A stretch of 64,000 nucleotides of DNA from positions 1 through 64,000 of the forward strand of contig NZ_LMUR01000011.1 of NCBI RefSeq assembly GCF_009765825.1, written 5' to 3'. Source of the DNA: Granulicella sp. L60 (lineage in GTDB: Bacteria; Acidobacteriota; Terriglobia; Terriglobales; Acidobacteriaceae). The notes beneath the pieces were generated by a model, which saw only the letters and a list, made by a program, of their open reading frames with translations, was not told the DNA's origin and did not search any database. Of the stretch, positions 25,894 to 33,563 are shown in pieces; position 1 is the stretch's first letter, and the number at the start of each line of letters is the position of its first letter. The translations under genes were made by a program, and so were the position numbers.

Positions 25894-26343
25894 ATGTCCA
25901 GAGATGTATTTGTAAAATCCGAATCTCAAAAATACGCGCAGAACATCACCATTGGGCCTCACGTCTTACAGTCCGACGAACCCGTTGAAATAGGGGGCAA
26001 TGATGCAGGTCCCAATGCGAACGAGCTTCTCATGGCCTCCTTGGGAGCGTGCGCCACTATCACCGTTCAAATGTACGCAGAGAGAAATCAGTGGCCTCTT
26101 CAGCGTGTACAAGCGGCCTTGTCATACTCGAAGGTTCTTGCCGAGAACACTGCTGAATCTGGCGCGAAGATTGCCATGGTGGACCAAATTGAAATGGAGA
26201 TTTCTCTCACCGGGGATCTGTCGGACGAGCAACAACGCAGACTATTTGACATAGCCGGCAGATGTCCGATTCATCGCATGCTGGTCTCCCATATCCAGAT
26301 TCAAACAAAGCTGCTTGCTTCTGGTCCTATTCGGCATCCTTGA
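25894..26343 (+). CDS. OsmC family peroxiredoxin-like protein
   Basis: A 149-residue OsmC/Ohr-fold protein. The two redox cysteines are C53 in LMASLGACATITVQMYAERN and C124 in AGRCPIHRML. OsmC-type proteins reduce organic hydroperoxides or serve uncharacterised thiol roles in the cytoplasm. The YhfA-like subgroup fits this length. An ORF opens 43 codons upstream inside mdcH, but ATG 25894 has AGGAG eight bases upstream and gives the family's N-terminus. It lies 28 bases after mdcH. Confidence 0.88.
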   Translation: MSRDVFVKSESQKYAQNITIGPHVLQSDEPVEIGGNDAGPNANELLMASLGACATITVQMYAERNQWPLQRVQAALSYSKVLAENTAESGAKIAMVDQIEMEISLTGDLSDEQQRRLFDIAGRCPIHRMLVSHIQIQTKLLASGPIRHP

Positions 26344-26400
26344 AATTGCAATCTATTTGCAGACAAAACCGTCTACGAGAGATCGTGGAGAGGAACTATT

Positions 26401-27366
26401 CTGGAAATTAAACTAATTCTTTGCCCCATTGATTTCTCGGCAATCTCGGTAAGAGCCTACCGCCATGCATTGTCAATGGCGGAGCACTATCAGGCAAAGC
26501 TGGTGGTGTTGCATATCGTAGAGGAATGGCGGCATCCTTCGGCTGATTTTGCTGGCTCCGCGGCAGACTTAAACGAATTCTATCGGCAACTTCTGGAGAC
26601 AGGTCGGTGGCGACTGCAGGAATTCGTCAAGAACCACACGCACGAGGAGATTCAGCCAGAGCTGGTTGTGAAAAAAGGAACAGCGCCGGACCTTATCTTG
26701 TCATCTGCGCAAGCACGGAATATTGACGTGATTGTCATGGGCGCGCATGGCCACCGCGGACTTGATCGCCTGCTGCTGGGGTCGACAACCGATCGGGTTA
26801 TGCGAACCGCCTCCTCCCCGGTGATCGTAATCCCGCCTCTAGACTCGATGGCCGTAGGCGATGATTTGCATTCTATCCGTCGCTTGAAGCGTGTTCTTCT
26901 CTGTGCGGACTTCTCTGAGAATTCAGCGTGGGCTTTGGACTATGCTATCTCGGTGGCAGCAGAGTATGACGCTGAACTCACTCTGCTGCATGTGCTCGAG
27001 CAAAGCTCGAACGGGAACAGCATCGAGGACGCCACTACGAGAGCAATGGAGCGACTCGATAAGCTGCTTCCTCCAAAGGTAGAGAGGCTGACTGGCAAGG
27101 TTAAAACAGCGGTGCGCGTTGGAAAACCATACCGGGAACTCATCCAATATGCTTTGGAAGAGAGCCCTGATCTAGTGGTCATGGGAGTACGCGGCCGTGG
27201 GGCTCTAGATCTCGCGGTATTTGGTTCAACAACCTATCGGGTGATGCAGCTGGCATGCTGCCCTGTTCTGATTGTCTATGCTCGTCCTTTGGACCAAGGG
27301 AACGAGATGTCGATAGCGACAAATCAAGCGCCGCCCGTTATTCCACTTAATTTATTAACTCTGTAA
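26401..27366 (+). CDS. tandem universal stress protein with a CTG start
   Basis: Two UspA domains in one polypeptide of about 321 residues. Domain 1 begins with the strand LILCPIDFSAISVRAYRHAL and ends with the ATP loop GAHGHRGLDRLLLGSTTDRV. Domain 2 begins VLLCADFSENSAWALDYA and ends GVRGRGALDLAVFGSTTYRV. Both have G-x2-G-x9-GS/T, so ATP binding is expected. The first ATG (26470) would delete the first beta strand, and no ATG, GTG or TTG lies in frame between the OsmC stop (26341) and 26464. CTG at 26401 follows AGGA by six bases (ATT at 26398 is the other option), so a non-canonical start is inferred. Likely co-transcribed with osmC. Confidence 0.85.
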   Translation: MEIKLILCPIDFSAISVRAYRHALSMAEHYQAKLVVLHIVEEWRHPSADFAGSAADLNEFYRQLLETGRWRLQEFVKNHTHEEIQPELVVKKGTAPDLILSSAQARNIDVIVMGAHGHRGLDRLLLGSTTDRVMRTASSPVIVIPPLDSMAVGDDLHSIRRLKRVLLCADFSENSAWALDYAISVAAEYDAELTLLHVLEQSSNGNSIEDATTRAMERLDKLLPPKVERLTGKVKTAVRVGKPYRELIQYALEESPDLVVMGVRGRGALDLAVFGSTTYRVMQLACCPVLIVYARPLDQGNEMSIATNQAPPVIPLNLLTL

Positions 27367-27613
27367 CCCCCGAATCTGTATGAAAAGCCATGTTCTATCA
27401 AACCGCTGTACAGATCGGTCTGAAATTTCGAGAACTCCAAGTCTCAATCTTTCGATCTCGCAAAGAGAATGGCTGAACAGCTCCGAGATGTTTTAAGTTG
27501 TCGTCATCCCGGCTATTCTCCCGGGAGTGCCGTGCATGGCAAAGTGTGAGGATTTGCTGGTGCGACTCTCATGGCGAGAAAACTGGAGTTCACTCGATCT
27601 GTTCCATTCGCAG
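27367..27613. other. intergenic region between convergent genes
   Basis: About 250 bases after the UspA gene and before the 3' end of the Nmad2 gene. A CCCGG/CCCGGG partial dyad occurs near 27509-27523. No gene or clear terminator is supported. Confidence 0.3.
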
Positions 27614-28285
27614 CTAGCGCGTCTTCCGTGTGAGTTCACTCGATGAAGCGCGTCGTGGAGTGTGGCCATAGGCTTCTCCTTCCACGCGGACGGGCGTATA
27701 GCTGGTCGGAAGCTTCCAAAGCGACTTAAAGAGCGCATCGAGTTCGGGATGTAAGGAAGATTTTTCTTCAACGACTCGATGGCCTTGACCGAGCGTGTTG
27801 GCGATCACGATCAAGTTGGACAAGCGCTTTGGAATAGGTACAGCTTGTGAGCCGAAGTATCGAAAATCTTCACATAACAGGGTTCGTGCATTTCGATAGT
27901 AGGGATAACGCCCGACATCGCTTGTGGCATACGCAGGGTCAGCATGTAGCCCTGTTCTGCCTGTATGTTGCAGCGTTCCCGTCGCCCGGCGAAAAATGTA
28001 GATGCAGTCCGGACGGCTCCGAAACTCTCCCCGAGCGCTGTAGTAGTCCTGCGGATCGAGAACGCTTGACACAACCGCGGCATAGATCGCAGCGCCAAGA
28101 GGGTATCCCTCGCGATTGGCAAGGGCGCGACTGGTGATCCCAACGATACGATCACCGGGCTGTGCCGTGCGCCGAATCGCTGGCTTGCAGATCGATAATG
28201 TGAGTAACGGATGCCCTCCGACGGACGGCGGCGCGCATGGTGCGCCGCCTCTGTCGGATGTCAACTTGTATATGTACGTTTGCAA
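27614..28285 (-). CDS. Nmad2-type (nucleotide modification associated domain 2) protein
   Basis: A 223-residue protein. The N-terminus, TYIYKLTSDRGGAPCAP, then LLTLSICKPAIRRTAQPGDRIVGI, matches the Nmad2 domain pattern (a first strand Y-x-Y, then TL-CKP-IR, then GDWIxG). A later LCEDFRYFGSQAVPIP matches its FYYFG...IP block. Nmad domains were proposed from comparative genomics to act in hypermodified-base or nucleotide-modification systems of phages and bacteria. No activity is firmly known. The start is TTG at 28285 without a clear ribosome site. Upstream in-frame codons lack ATG/GTG. No base-modification partner genes lie nearby, so it is an orphan here. Confidence 0.65.
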   Translation of the reverse strand: MQTYIYKLTSDRGGAPCAPPSVGGHPLLTLSICKPAIRRTAQPGDRIVGITSRALANREGYPLGAAIYAAVVSSVLDPQDYYSARGEFRSRPDCIYIFRRATGTLQHTGRTGLHADPAYATSDVGRYPYYRNARTLLCEDFRYFGSQAVPIPKRLSNLIVIANTLGQGHRVVEEKSSLHPELDALFKSLWKLPTSYTPVRVEGEAYGHTPRRASSSELTRKTR

Positions 28286-28447
28286 AAAAGCATTCTCGGT
28301 AAAAGTAAGCGTCTTCTGATCAAGGCATTCACGATTAGTGTAAAGCGGCAGTCGCTGTCTTGTCCTCCGGCTTCAGATCTATTGCGACTTTGTCGATCGC
28401 TCCTGTTCTCTATGGGAGCTTGCGAACGTTCTGAGCGACTAACCCTG

Positions 28448-29449
28448 TTATTTTGGCAAGCAATTTGCGCGAAAAGATGAAGGGCTGAGGCCCACGACTC
28501 TTCGAAATACGCGAGCAAAATGGCTTGGGTTTTGAAATCCCGCCTCTAATCCTGCATCGAGAATATTGAGCTTGGGGTTGCAAAGGTGCCTCTTTGCATG
28601 TTCGATCTTCTGTAGAACGAGGTATTGATGCGGCGTAAAGCCAGTACTTTGTTTGAATAGCTCCGAAAAGTAATGCGGACTCATGCCGGCAATCGCGGAC
28701 AGTTGCGACAAACTTAAATCTGATCCCATGTTTTCAGCGATGTAGTCGAGCACCCGCTTCAGACGATATCCCGACAAGCCTCCTTTATAGGCAACAGGCG
28801 TGCGTTTCCAAACGGCATAGCGACTCAGAAGGTACACTGCCAATGCATTGGCAAGCGATTCTCCATAAATGATCCCAGCCGGGGAACTCTCGACAAGGTC
28901 GGATTGCATCTCTGACAGAAGCGCTGAAATATGTGGATCGTTCAGTCCCCAACGTTCCATCAATTCAATATCGACTTCGTGTGCAGTTTCTTCTAAAGCA
29001 CTTGTAAGCAAACAGGGATGAATCGCAACCGCCAGTCGCTCAGCTTTCCCAAACCAGTTGATTTCATCTACAGTACCCTTGGGCAATAGAAAAACCTGAC
29101 CAGGATGAGAAGTGAACCGCAGATTTCTCCCTCCCGTCGTCGCCTCGTATTTGGCAGCCCCGCGTAATACCATGTGCATGAAATGCTCGGGGTGTTGATG
29201 GCGAGATACCAGTACTGGTGGGGTTGTATAACATTCCAGGGCCAGGCCCTGCCACTGTATAGAAGTACTGGACAGAGTAGGAAGAGCGTCCAAAAGAGGC
29301 TCCGCACATCCTTCACGGACTACTGTAACCCCAGGCACAACGATGCGCTTGGTCCTCGAAGAGAGGGCGCGCCAATCCTCGAGGGAGACTTTACCCAACT
29401 GTAAAACGTCGGAGCTGGTCTTGAGTTTTATGGGATCCTCCAGGCGCAA
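28448..29449 (-). CDS. AraC-family transcriptional regulator
   Basis: A 333-residue regulator. The N-terminal cupin-like sensor region includes HQHPEHFMHMVLRG and PGQVFLLPKGTVDEINW. The C-terminal double helix-turn-helix of about 100 residues is YRLKRVLDYIAENMGSDLSL, then LSAIAGMSPHYFSELFKQSTG, then ILDAGLEAGFQNPSHFARVFRR. The start called here is TTG at 29449, with no obvious ribosome site and no better codon close by. It is divergent from a second AraC gene 490 bases away. No adjacent structural gene suggests its target. Confidence 0.9.
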   Translation of the reverse strand: MRLEDPIKLKTSSDVLQLGKVSLEDWRALSSRTKRIVVPGVTVVREGCAEPLLDALPTLSSTSIQWQGLALECYTTPPVLVSRHQHPEHFMHMVLRGAAKYEATTGGRNLRFTSHPGQVFLLPKGTVDEINWFGKAERLAVAIHPCLLTSALEETAHEVDIELMERWGLNDPHISALLSEMQSDLVESSPAGIIYGESLANALAVYLLSRYAVWKRTPVAYKGGLSGYRLKRVLDYIAENMGSDLSLSQLSAIAGMSPHYFSELFKQSTGFTPHQYLVLQKIEHAKRHLCNPKLNILDAGLEAGFQNPSHFARVFRRVVGLSPSSFRANCLPK

Positions 29450-29940
29450 ACATCTAGCGTGGAGGAGTGCACTGTATCACGCTGCGGAGATTATATCGGG
29501 ATTTGTGCAGTTCTGATTCTGGAGCTTGCTTTATTGGAAATGGCCCACGTACTCAGATCAGTACAGTATCGGGTAGCAGCCTGATTTCTAAATTGAGTTC
29601 GCAGAAGTGGGGCGGCTACAAACTTTTTGAAGTCATCTACTTACCGTCTGTACAAGTCACACTATCTCTCGATAATTGCGCGATGGCGGAAAGGTCGCAG
29701 GCGCAGTGAAATTTCGAGATCTCATTTCGAGAAGATACAAGTCGCTTCCATAGGAAATGCGTTGGTCGGCAATGGAAGCATGCCAACTAAATTGGAAGAT
29801 TTGTATAAAAACCGGTCCTTTGGAGCCACCCATGTTTGGGAGATCCGATAAGTTGAACGGCAGAGGAGATGGAAGCGTTTCGTCCGCACAAAATTTGATC
29901 GGGTCGAACGGTTTCATCTAGCTATTCGGAGGAGGAGTTT
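29450..29940. other. divergent intergenic region between two AraC genes
   Basis: About 490 bases that should hold both promoters and possibly AraC-type operator repeats. I could not define direct repeats by eye. The small ORFs on both strands here overlap each other and are not credible genes. Confidence 0.35.
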
Positions 29941-30918
29941 GTGAACTCGCAATTGCCCCTCATGCAACTTGATCAGTCGGAGCACCGCGACGAAGTTGAC
30001 TCGGCGTTTCACCCGAACACTCGATTGATTCAATCTGAATTGGAGTGGTTCAATCGCCCCCAATGTGAATCCGGTTCTCTCAATTCTGATTCGCAGGTGG
30101 TACTCACTCACTGGTTGACGCCGGCATGTCCCTGTCCGATCGAACTCTCCTCCAGCGGTGGTGACAACTCTTATGTGCTCACGTTTTTCATTGGTTCACC
30201 ACGTGGCAAATGGCTTTTTGGCGGTAAGCCATTTTTTGAGGGTCAGGTCCCATTAAACTCGCTATGGATCAAAGAGCCGTTTCAACAAGCGCATGCAATT
30301 TATTATGGGAGTTCCACAAGCTTTCGGGTGTATCTCCCTCAATCGTTGATGGCCGAATGTTATGAGGCGGCTTATGGCAGGCGCCCAAATGCAGAATTGA
30401 TTTGCTCAACGACCAAAAGCACAGACGACCGCACACTCAACCATCTCGTCCGAATGCTCGTTGACATCGATGATGAAAGCGGTTCTTTTGGACCACTGTT
30501 TCTCGATGGCATAAGTCTAGCTCTTGCATCTCGCCTCATTGCGCTGGACTCGAACAAAATGCATCTCCAATCTTCCGGCAAAGAGCCTTCAAAACTGGCA
30601 AAGTGGAAACTCAATCGAGCGATCGACTATATCGAGGCCAATCTATTTAGACCGATCTACCTGATAGAGTTGAGTAACGCCGTGGGCCTCTCGCGGATGC
30701 ATTTTGCAGCCCAATTCCGCGCTAAAACCGGCTGTACTCCGAACCAGTATGTCTTGCGTCGCAAGGTCGCTCACGCGCAGACTATGCTTCGAGACCCTTC
30801 AATGTCAGTCGTCGACATTGCATTGAACCTCGGATTCGGGACACAAGCTCATTTCACAGCTGTGTTCAAAAGCATTGTTGGAAGCCCCCCCGCTAATTGG
30901 CGAAGGCATGTTCGTTGA
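29941..30918 (+). CDS. AraC-family transcriptional regulator
   Basis: A 325-residue regulator with a C-terminal AraC domain: LNRAIDYIEANLFRPIYLIE, LSNAVGLSRMHFAAQFRAKT and VVDIALNLGFGTQAHFTAVFKS, ending PANWRR. The N-terminal 210 residues are a sensor of the type fused to AraC domains with SxSxF surfaces, with no recognised ligand site. The start is GTG with GGAGGAG close upstream (three to four bases). Only weakly similar to the divergent AraC gene, so not a simple duplication. Confidence 0.9.
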   Translation: MNSQLPLMQLDQSEHRDEVDSAFHPNTRLIQSELEWFNRPQCESGSLNSDSQVVLTHWLTPACPCPIELSSSGGDNSYVLTFFIGSPRGKWLFGGKPFFEGQVPLNSLWIKEPFQQAHAIYYGSSTSFRVYLPQSLMAECYEAAYGRRPNAELICSTTKSTDDRTLNHLVRMLVDIDDESGSFGPLFLDGISLALASRLIALDSNKMHLQSSGKEPSKLAKWKLNRAIDYIEANLFRPIYLIELSNAVGLSRMHFAAQFRAKTGCTPNQYVLRRKVAHAQTMLRDPSMSVVDIALNLGFGTQAHFTAVFKSIVGSPPANWRRHVR

Positions 30919-30970
30919 CTTATTTCTCTGGTAGCGAGAGAAGGTTGTTATCGCCATCTGAACCGGATCT

Positions 30971-31426
30971 TTATTTGTCTTCCCACCGGGGCCGCAAGTA
31001 CATGTTGATGATCGAGGTATATCCACTTTTGGTGGTGTGCCGCTCCGGGATCTCTTCCTCAATATAGCGTTCGAGGAGAGTCTTGAAGGTCACATCGTTT
31101 CGGTGCGCGTACTCAGTGCCTTCGTTGAGCTTGAGGAGCTGGCCTTCGATCTTTCGGCGAACAGCCTTCTCGGTCTTGTAGGTGGCGCCGTCGAGGGTCT
31201 GCGTCTTGTCAGTTCGCTTATCGTCTTCGACGACGTAGTAGCGGAACTCCCAGGCAAACCCGCTGGCACGCTTTACGCGGCGAATAGACCCGTGCTGATA
31301 GCGTTCACGAGTGATCTTCGTGGCGACTGCACCTCGCCTCTCGAAAATTTTATAAATCTCTTGAGGGGTTATAGAGGCGGAGCCGAAATTGCGAATCTCC
31401 TGTAAGCTATTGAAAATTTGGAGCAC
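30971..31426 (-). pseudogene. tyrosine-type integrase, N-terminal fragment
   Basis: A 151-residue ORF with the arm-binding and SAM-like N-terminal parts of a phage-type integrase: RERYQHGSIRRVKRASGFAWEFRYY, then GQLLKLNEG, then TFKTLLERYIEEEIP and YTSIINMYLRPRW. It stops abruptly where the core-binding domain continues in intact enzymes. The whole catalytic domain with the R-H-R-Y residues is missing. Its reading frame starts inside the tRNA-Cys fragment, so the native start may be further in (before RERYQHG). Likely the remnant of an older element at the same attachment site. Confidence 0.8.
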
Positions 31427-31463
31427 CGGATGGGATTTGAACCCATGAATACTGGTTTTGCAG
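31419..31463 (-). tRNA. 3' half of tRNA-Cys(GCA), candidate attachment site
   Basis: On the minus strand the segment reads from the anticodon loop (CTGCAAA, anticodon GCA) through the 3' anticodon stem, a short variable loop, a T-arm with 5-pair stem ATGGG/CCCAT around TTCAAAT, the 3' acceptor strand CCGGTGC, discriminator T and encoded CCA (31419-31421). No 5' half follows: sequence upstream of the loop does not form the D-arm or acceptor. A half tRNA beginning at the anticodon loop is what integration of an ICE or phage leaves at its distal end. Confidence 0.85.
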
Positions 31464-31615
31464 GAGCGAAAACTTGTTTACTATCAATAACTTATGAAGA
31501 TTAACCCACCCGGAAAAGCCTTGAAGAATACGTAAAGGAATTCGCTTTATGGGTTGAAAATGGGTTGGACTTGGCGCGTCTTTGGAAGATGTACCGACAT
31601 CCCTGAGAGGCTGCT

Positions 31616-32716
31616 ATGCCGCGTGTGAGAATGGTTGCCATGAGCAATCTTCCGCCATTATATGACGGCATCCGTGCCTTGATTCTCTCCGCTCGCAACA
31701 GTGTCGTTCGCGGCGTTGATTTGATCCAGGTATGGACGAATTTTGAAATCGGTCGCCGCATCGTGGAGCACGAGCAGCATGGCGCGGACCGTGCTGAATA
31801 CGGTAAAGAACTCTTGAAGGAGTTGGCTGCCCGTCTGACAGGTGAGTTCGGAGGGGGGTTCTCAAGAAGCAATCTCGAATACATGCGCCGCTTCTATTTG
31901 GCGTACTCCGACCGCTTGCCGCAGATTTCCCAGACACTGTCTGGGAAATTGCCTGCATTCGGAATCTCCCAGACACTGTCTGGGGAATTGACGGTTGTTG
32001 AAGGCAATCAACGGATGCCTTTTGCTTTGAGTTGGTCGCACTATGTGTTTCTGCTAGGCGTCAAAAATCTATCAGAGCGCAGCTTTTACGAGATCGAAGC
32101 CAGCAAGCAGAACTGGACTCTGCGAGAGCTAAGAAGACAATTCGATGCTGGTCTGTATGAACGACTTGCCCTGAGCCGGGATAAAGAAGGCGTCCGAAAG
32201 CTGGCGCAGGAGGGGCAGCTTGTGGCGACACCACAAGACCTGCTGAAAGAGCCGTATGTCCTGGAGTTTCTGGGGCTGGATGAACGGGACAGATATTCCG
32301 AATCGGAGATGGAATCGGCTATCGTCGATCACCTCGAACGGTTCCTATTGGAACTTGGCAAAGGCTTTCTCTTTGAGGCACGACAGAAACGTTTTACCTT
32401 CGATGAAGAACACTTCTTTGTCGATCTGGTCTTCTACAATCGGCTCTTGCGCTGCTACGTTCTCATAGACCTGAAGATAGGGAAGCTCACGCATCAGGAC
32501 CTTGGACAGATGCAGATGTACGTCAACTACTTCGACCGTTTCGTGAAAACGGACGCAGAAAACTCCACCATCGGCATCGTGTTGTGCAAGAAGAAGCACA
32601 CTGCCTTGGTCGAAATCACGCTGCCCAAGGACGCCAACATCCACGCTCGGGAATATCAGCTTTACCTGCCAAGCAAAGAAGAACTCCAACAAAAACTGGC
32701 GGAGTGGATGACGTAA
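31616..32716 (+). CDS. DUF1016 / YhcG-type PD-(D/E)XK nuclease
   Basis: A 366-residue protein with the N-terminal DUF1016 winged-helix-like region (LIQVWTNFEIGRRIVEHEQ, then FSRSNLEYMRRFYLAY) and FPLSWSHYVFLL-like block (FALSWSHYVFLLG). The C-terminal nuclease fold has FTFDEEHFFVDLVFYN and YVLIDLKIGKLTHQDLGQMQ (catalytic D...D-x-K). Family members are found with mobile elements and may act in DNA processing or defence. Residues about 104-125 are a 13-codon tandem repeat (ISQTLSGKL/ISQTLSGEL) whose DNA is palindromic. The start has GAGAGG upstream. First gene inside the presumed ICE boundary. Confidence 0.9.
   Translation: MPRVRMVAMSNLPPLYDGIRALILSARNSVVRGVDLIQVWTNFEIGRRIVEHEQHGADRAEYGKELLKELAARLTGEFGGGFSRSNLEYMRRFYLAYSDRLPQISQTLSGKLPAFGISQTLSGELTVVEGNQRMPFALSWSHYVFLLGVKNLSERSFYEIEASKQNWTLRELRRQFDAGLYERLALSRDKEGVRKLAQEGQLVATPQDLLKEPYVLEFLGLDERDRYSESEMESAIVDHLERFLLELGKGFLFEARQKRFTFDEEHFFVDLVFYNRLLRCYVLIDLKIGKLTHQDLGQMQMYVNYFDRFVKTDAENSTIGIVLCKKKHTALVEITLPKDANIHAREYQLYLPSKEELQQKLAEWMT
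31925..31990 (+). repeat. tandem palindromic repeat inside the DUF1016 gene
   Basis: Two 27-base copies (31925-31951 and 31964-31990), offset by 39 bases, differ at two positions. Copy 1 contains a perfect dyad, 31926-31936 against 31938-31948. Copy 2 keeps an eight-base dyad (31968-31975 against 31977-31984). Both are read in frame as ISQTLSG. The structure resembles a protein-tolerated small palindromic insertion. Confidence 0.85.
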
Positions 32717-32866
32717 CGCTGCGCTGCCGATCGACATCGGGTGTAGCCAACTCTCGGTTATTCATTTTCGGAATAACAGACCCCTCTTAGGTTATTGGAC
32801 AATACGCTCTGACCGCCGCTAAGTTTGCGCCTATCACGACTGATTCATCAGCCGTTGGAGGTGCAA

Positions 32867-33202
32867 ATGCATGTCAGATTCAAAACCGTAGTTCCCCAAC
32901 CTCAGATGCAGCGGATTCGGAAGGCACTCCGATACATCGGCGTTTCCGGGTTCGTTTTCCTTACCCTTCCACTCGCAGCTCATGCTCAGAGCGGCACTCC
33001 CTTTGACACTGGCTTTACGGCCATTCAAACCCTCTTCACTGGAACCGTCGCCAAGGTCGCAAGTCTGGTTGCAATCGTGATCGGCGGCTATGGTTTCGCG
33101 CATGGAGAACCTGGCGCAAAAAAGGCGCTCGCCGGTGTCGCCGCCGGGACAGGCATCGCCGTCATGGCGGTGAATGTCCTGACCTGGCTATGGGGTGTAT
33201 AA
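32867..33202 (+). CDS. VirB2/TrbC-like conjugative pilin
   Basis: A 111-residue pilin precursor. The N-terminal basic segment and signal sequence end at LAAHAQ. Two hydrophobic helices follow: FTGTVAKVASLVAIVIGGYGFA and ALAGVAAGTGIAVMAVNVLTWLWG. This is the VirB2/TrbC layout. After cleavage it forms the T4SS pilus shaft. ATG 32867 has GGAGG five bases upstream. First gene of the T4SS operon. Confidence 0.88.
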   Translation: MHVRFKTVVPQPQMQRIRKALRYIGVSGFVFLTLPLAAHAQSGTPFDTGFTAIQTLFTGTVAKVASLVAIVIGGYGFAHGEPGAKKALAGVAAGTGIAVMAVNVLTWLWGV

Positions 33203-33260
33203 CAGCGCCTCTCTCCGCTCCAATCAAACCACTCACCTTGTACCGCAGCATGAGGGGCTT

Positions 33261-33563
33261 ATGGCAGAGCAACAACACCAGAGAATCCGCGTAAACCGCG
33301 TCTTCAAGAGCCTGCATAAGCCCCTCACCTATCTAGGCGTCGAACGGACGTTGTTTTACTTCGTCTGCGTCGGGGCCGTTGGCGCGTTCAATATCTTCAA
33401 TTCGATCCTGGCCGGCGTTGCCGTTTTTGTGGGAGGTTTTGCCTTCGGTTATTGGGCAACGAACAGCGACCCGGCATTCCTTCGCATCATCGCCAAATCC
33501 GAACGCTACAAGCTGCGCTACGACGCCGCCAAGCAGAGTGTCCCCCGCGTGGAGGTGCGCTGA
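33261..33563 (+). CDS. VirB3-like T4SS membrane protein
   Basis: A 100-residue inner-membrane protein: cytoplasmic start MAEQQHQRIRVNRVFKSLHKP, then LTYLGVERTLFYFVCVGAVG and a second hydrophobic helix, with the conserved WATNSDPAFLRI end typical of VirB3/TrbD. It links pilin assembly to VirB4. An earlier start at 33195 is possible, but the ATG at 33261 has GAGGGG upstream and fits family length. Its stop overlaps the virB4 start as TGATG. Confidence 0.85.
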   Translation: MAEQQHQRIRVNRVFKSLHKPLTYLGVERTLFYFVCVGAVGAFNIFNSILAGVAVFVGGFAFGYWATNSDPAFLRIIAKSERYKLRYDAAKQSVPRVEVR

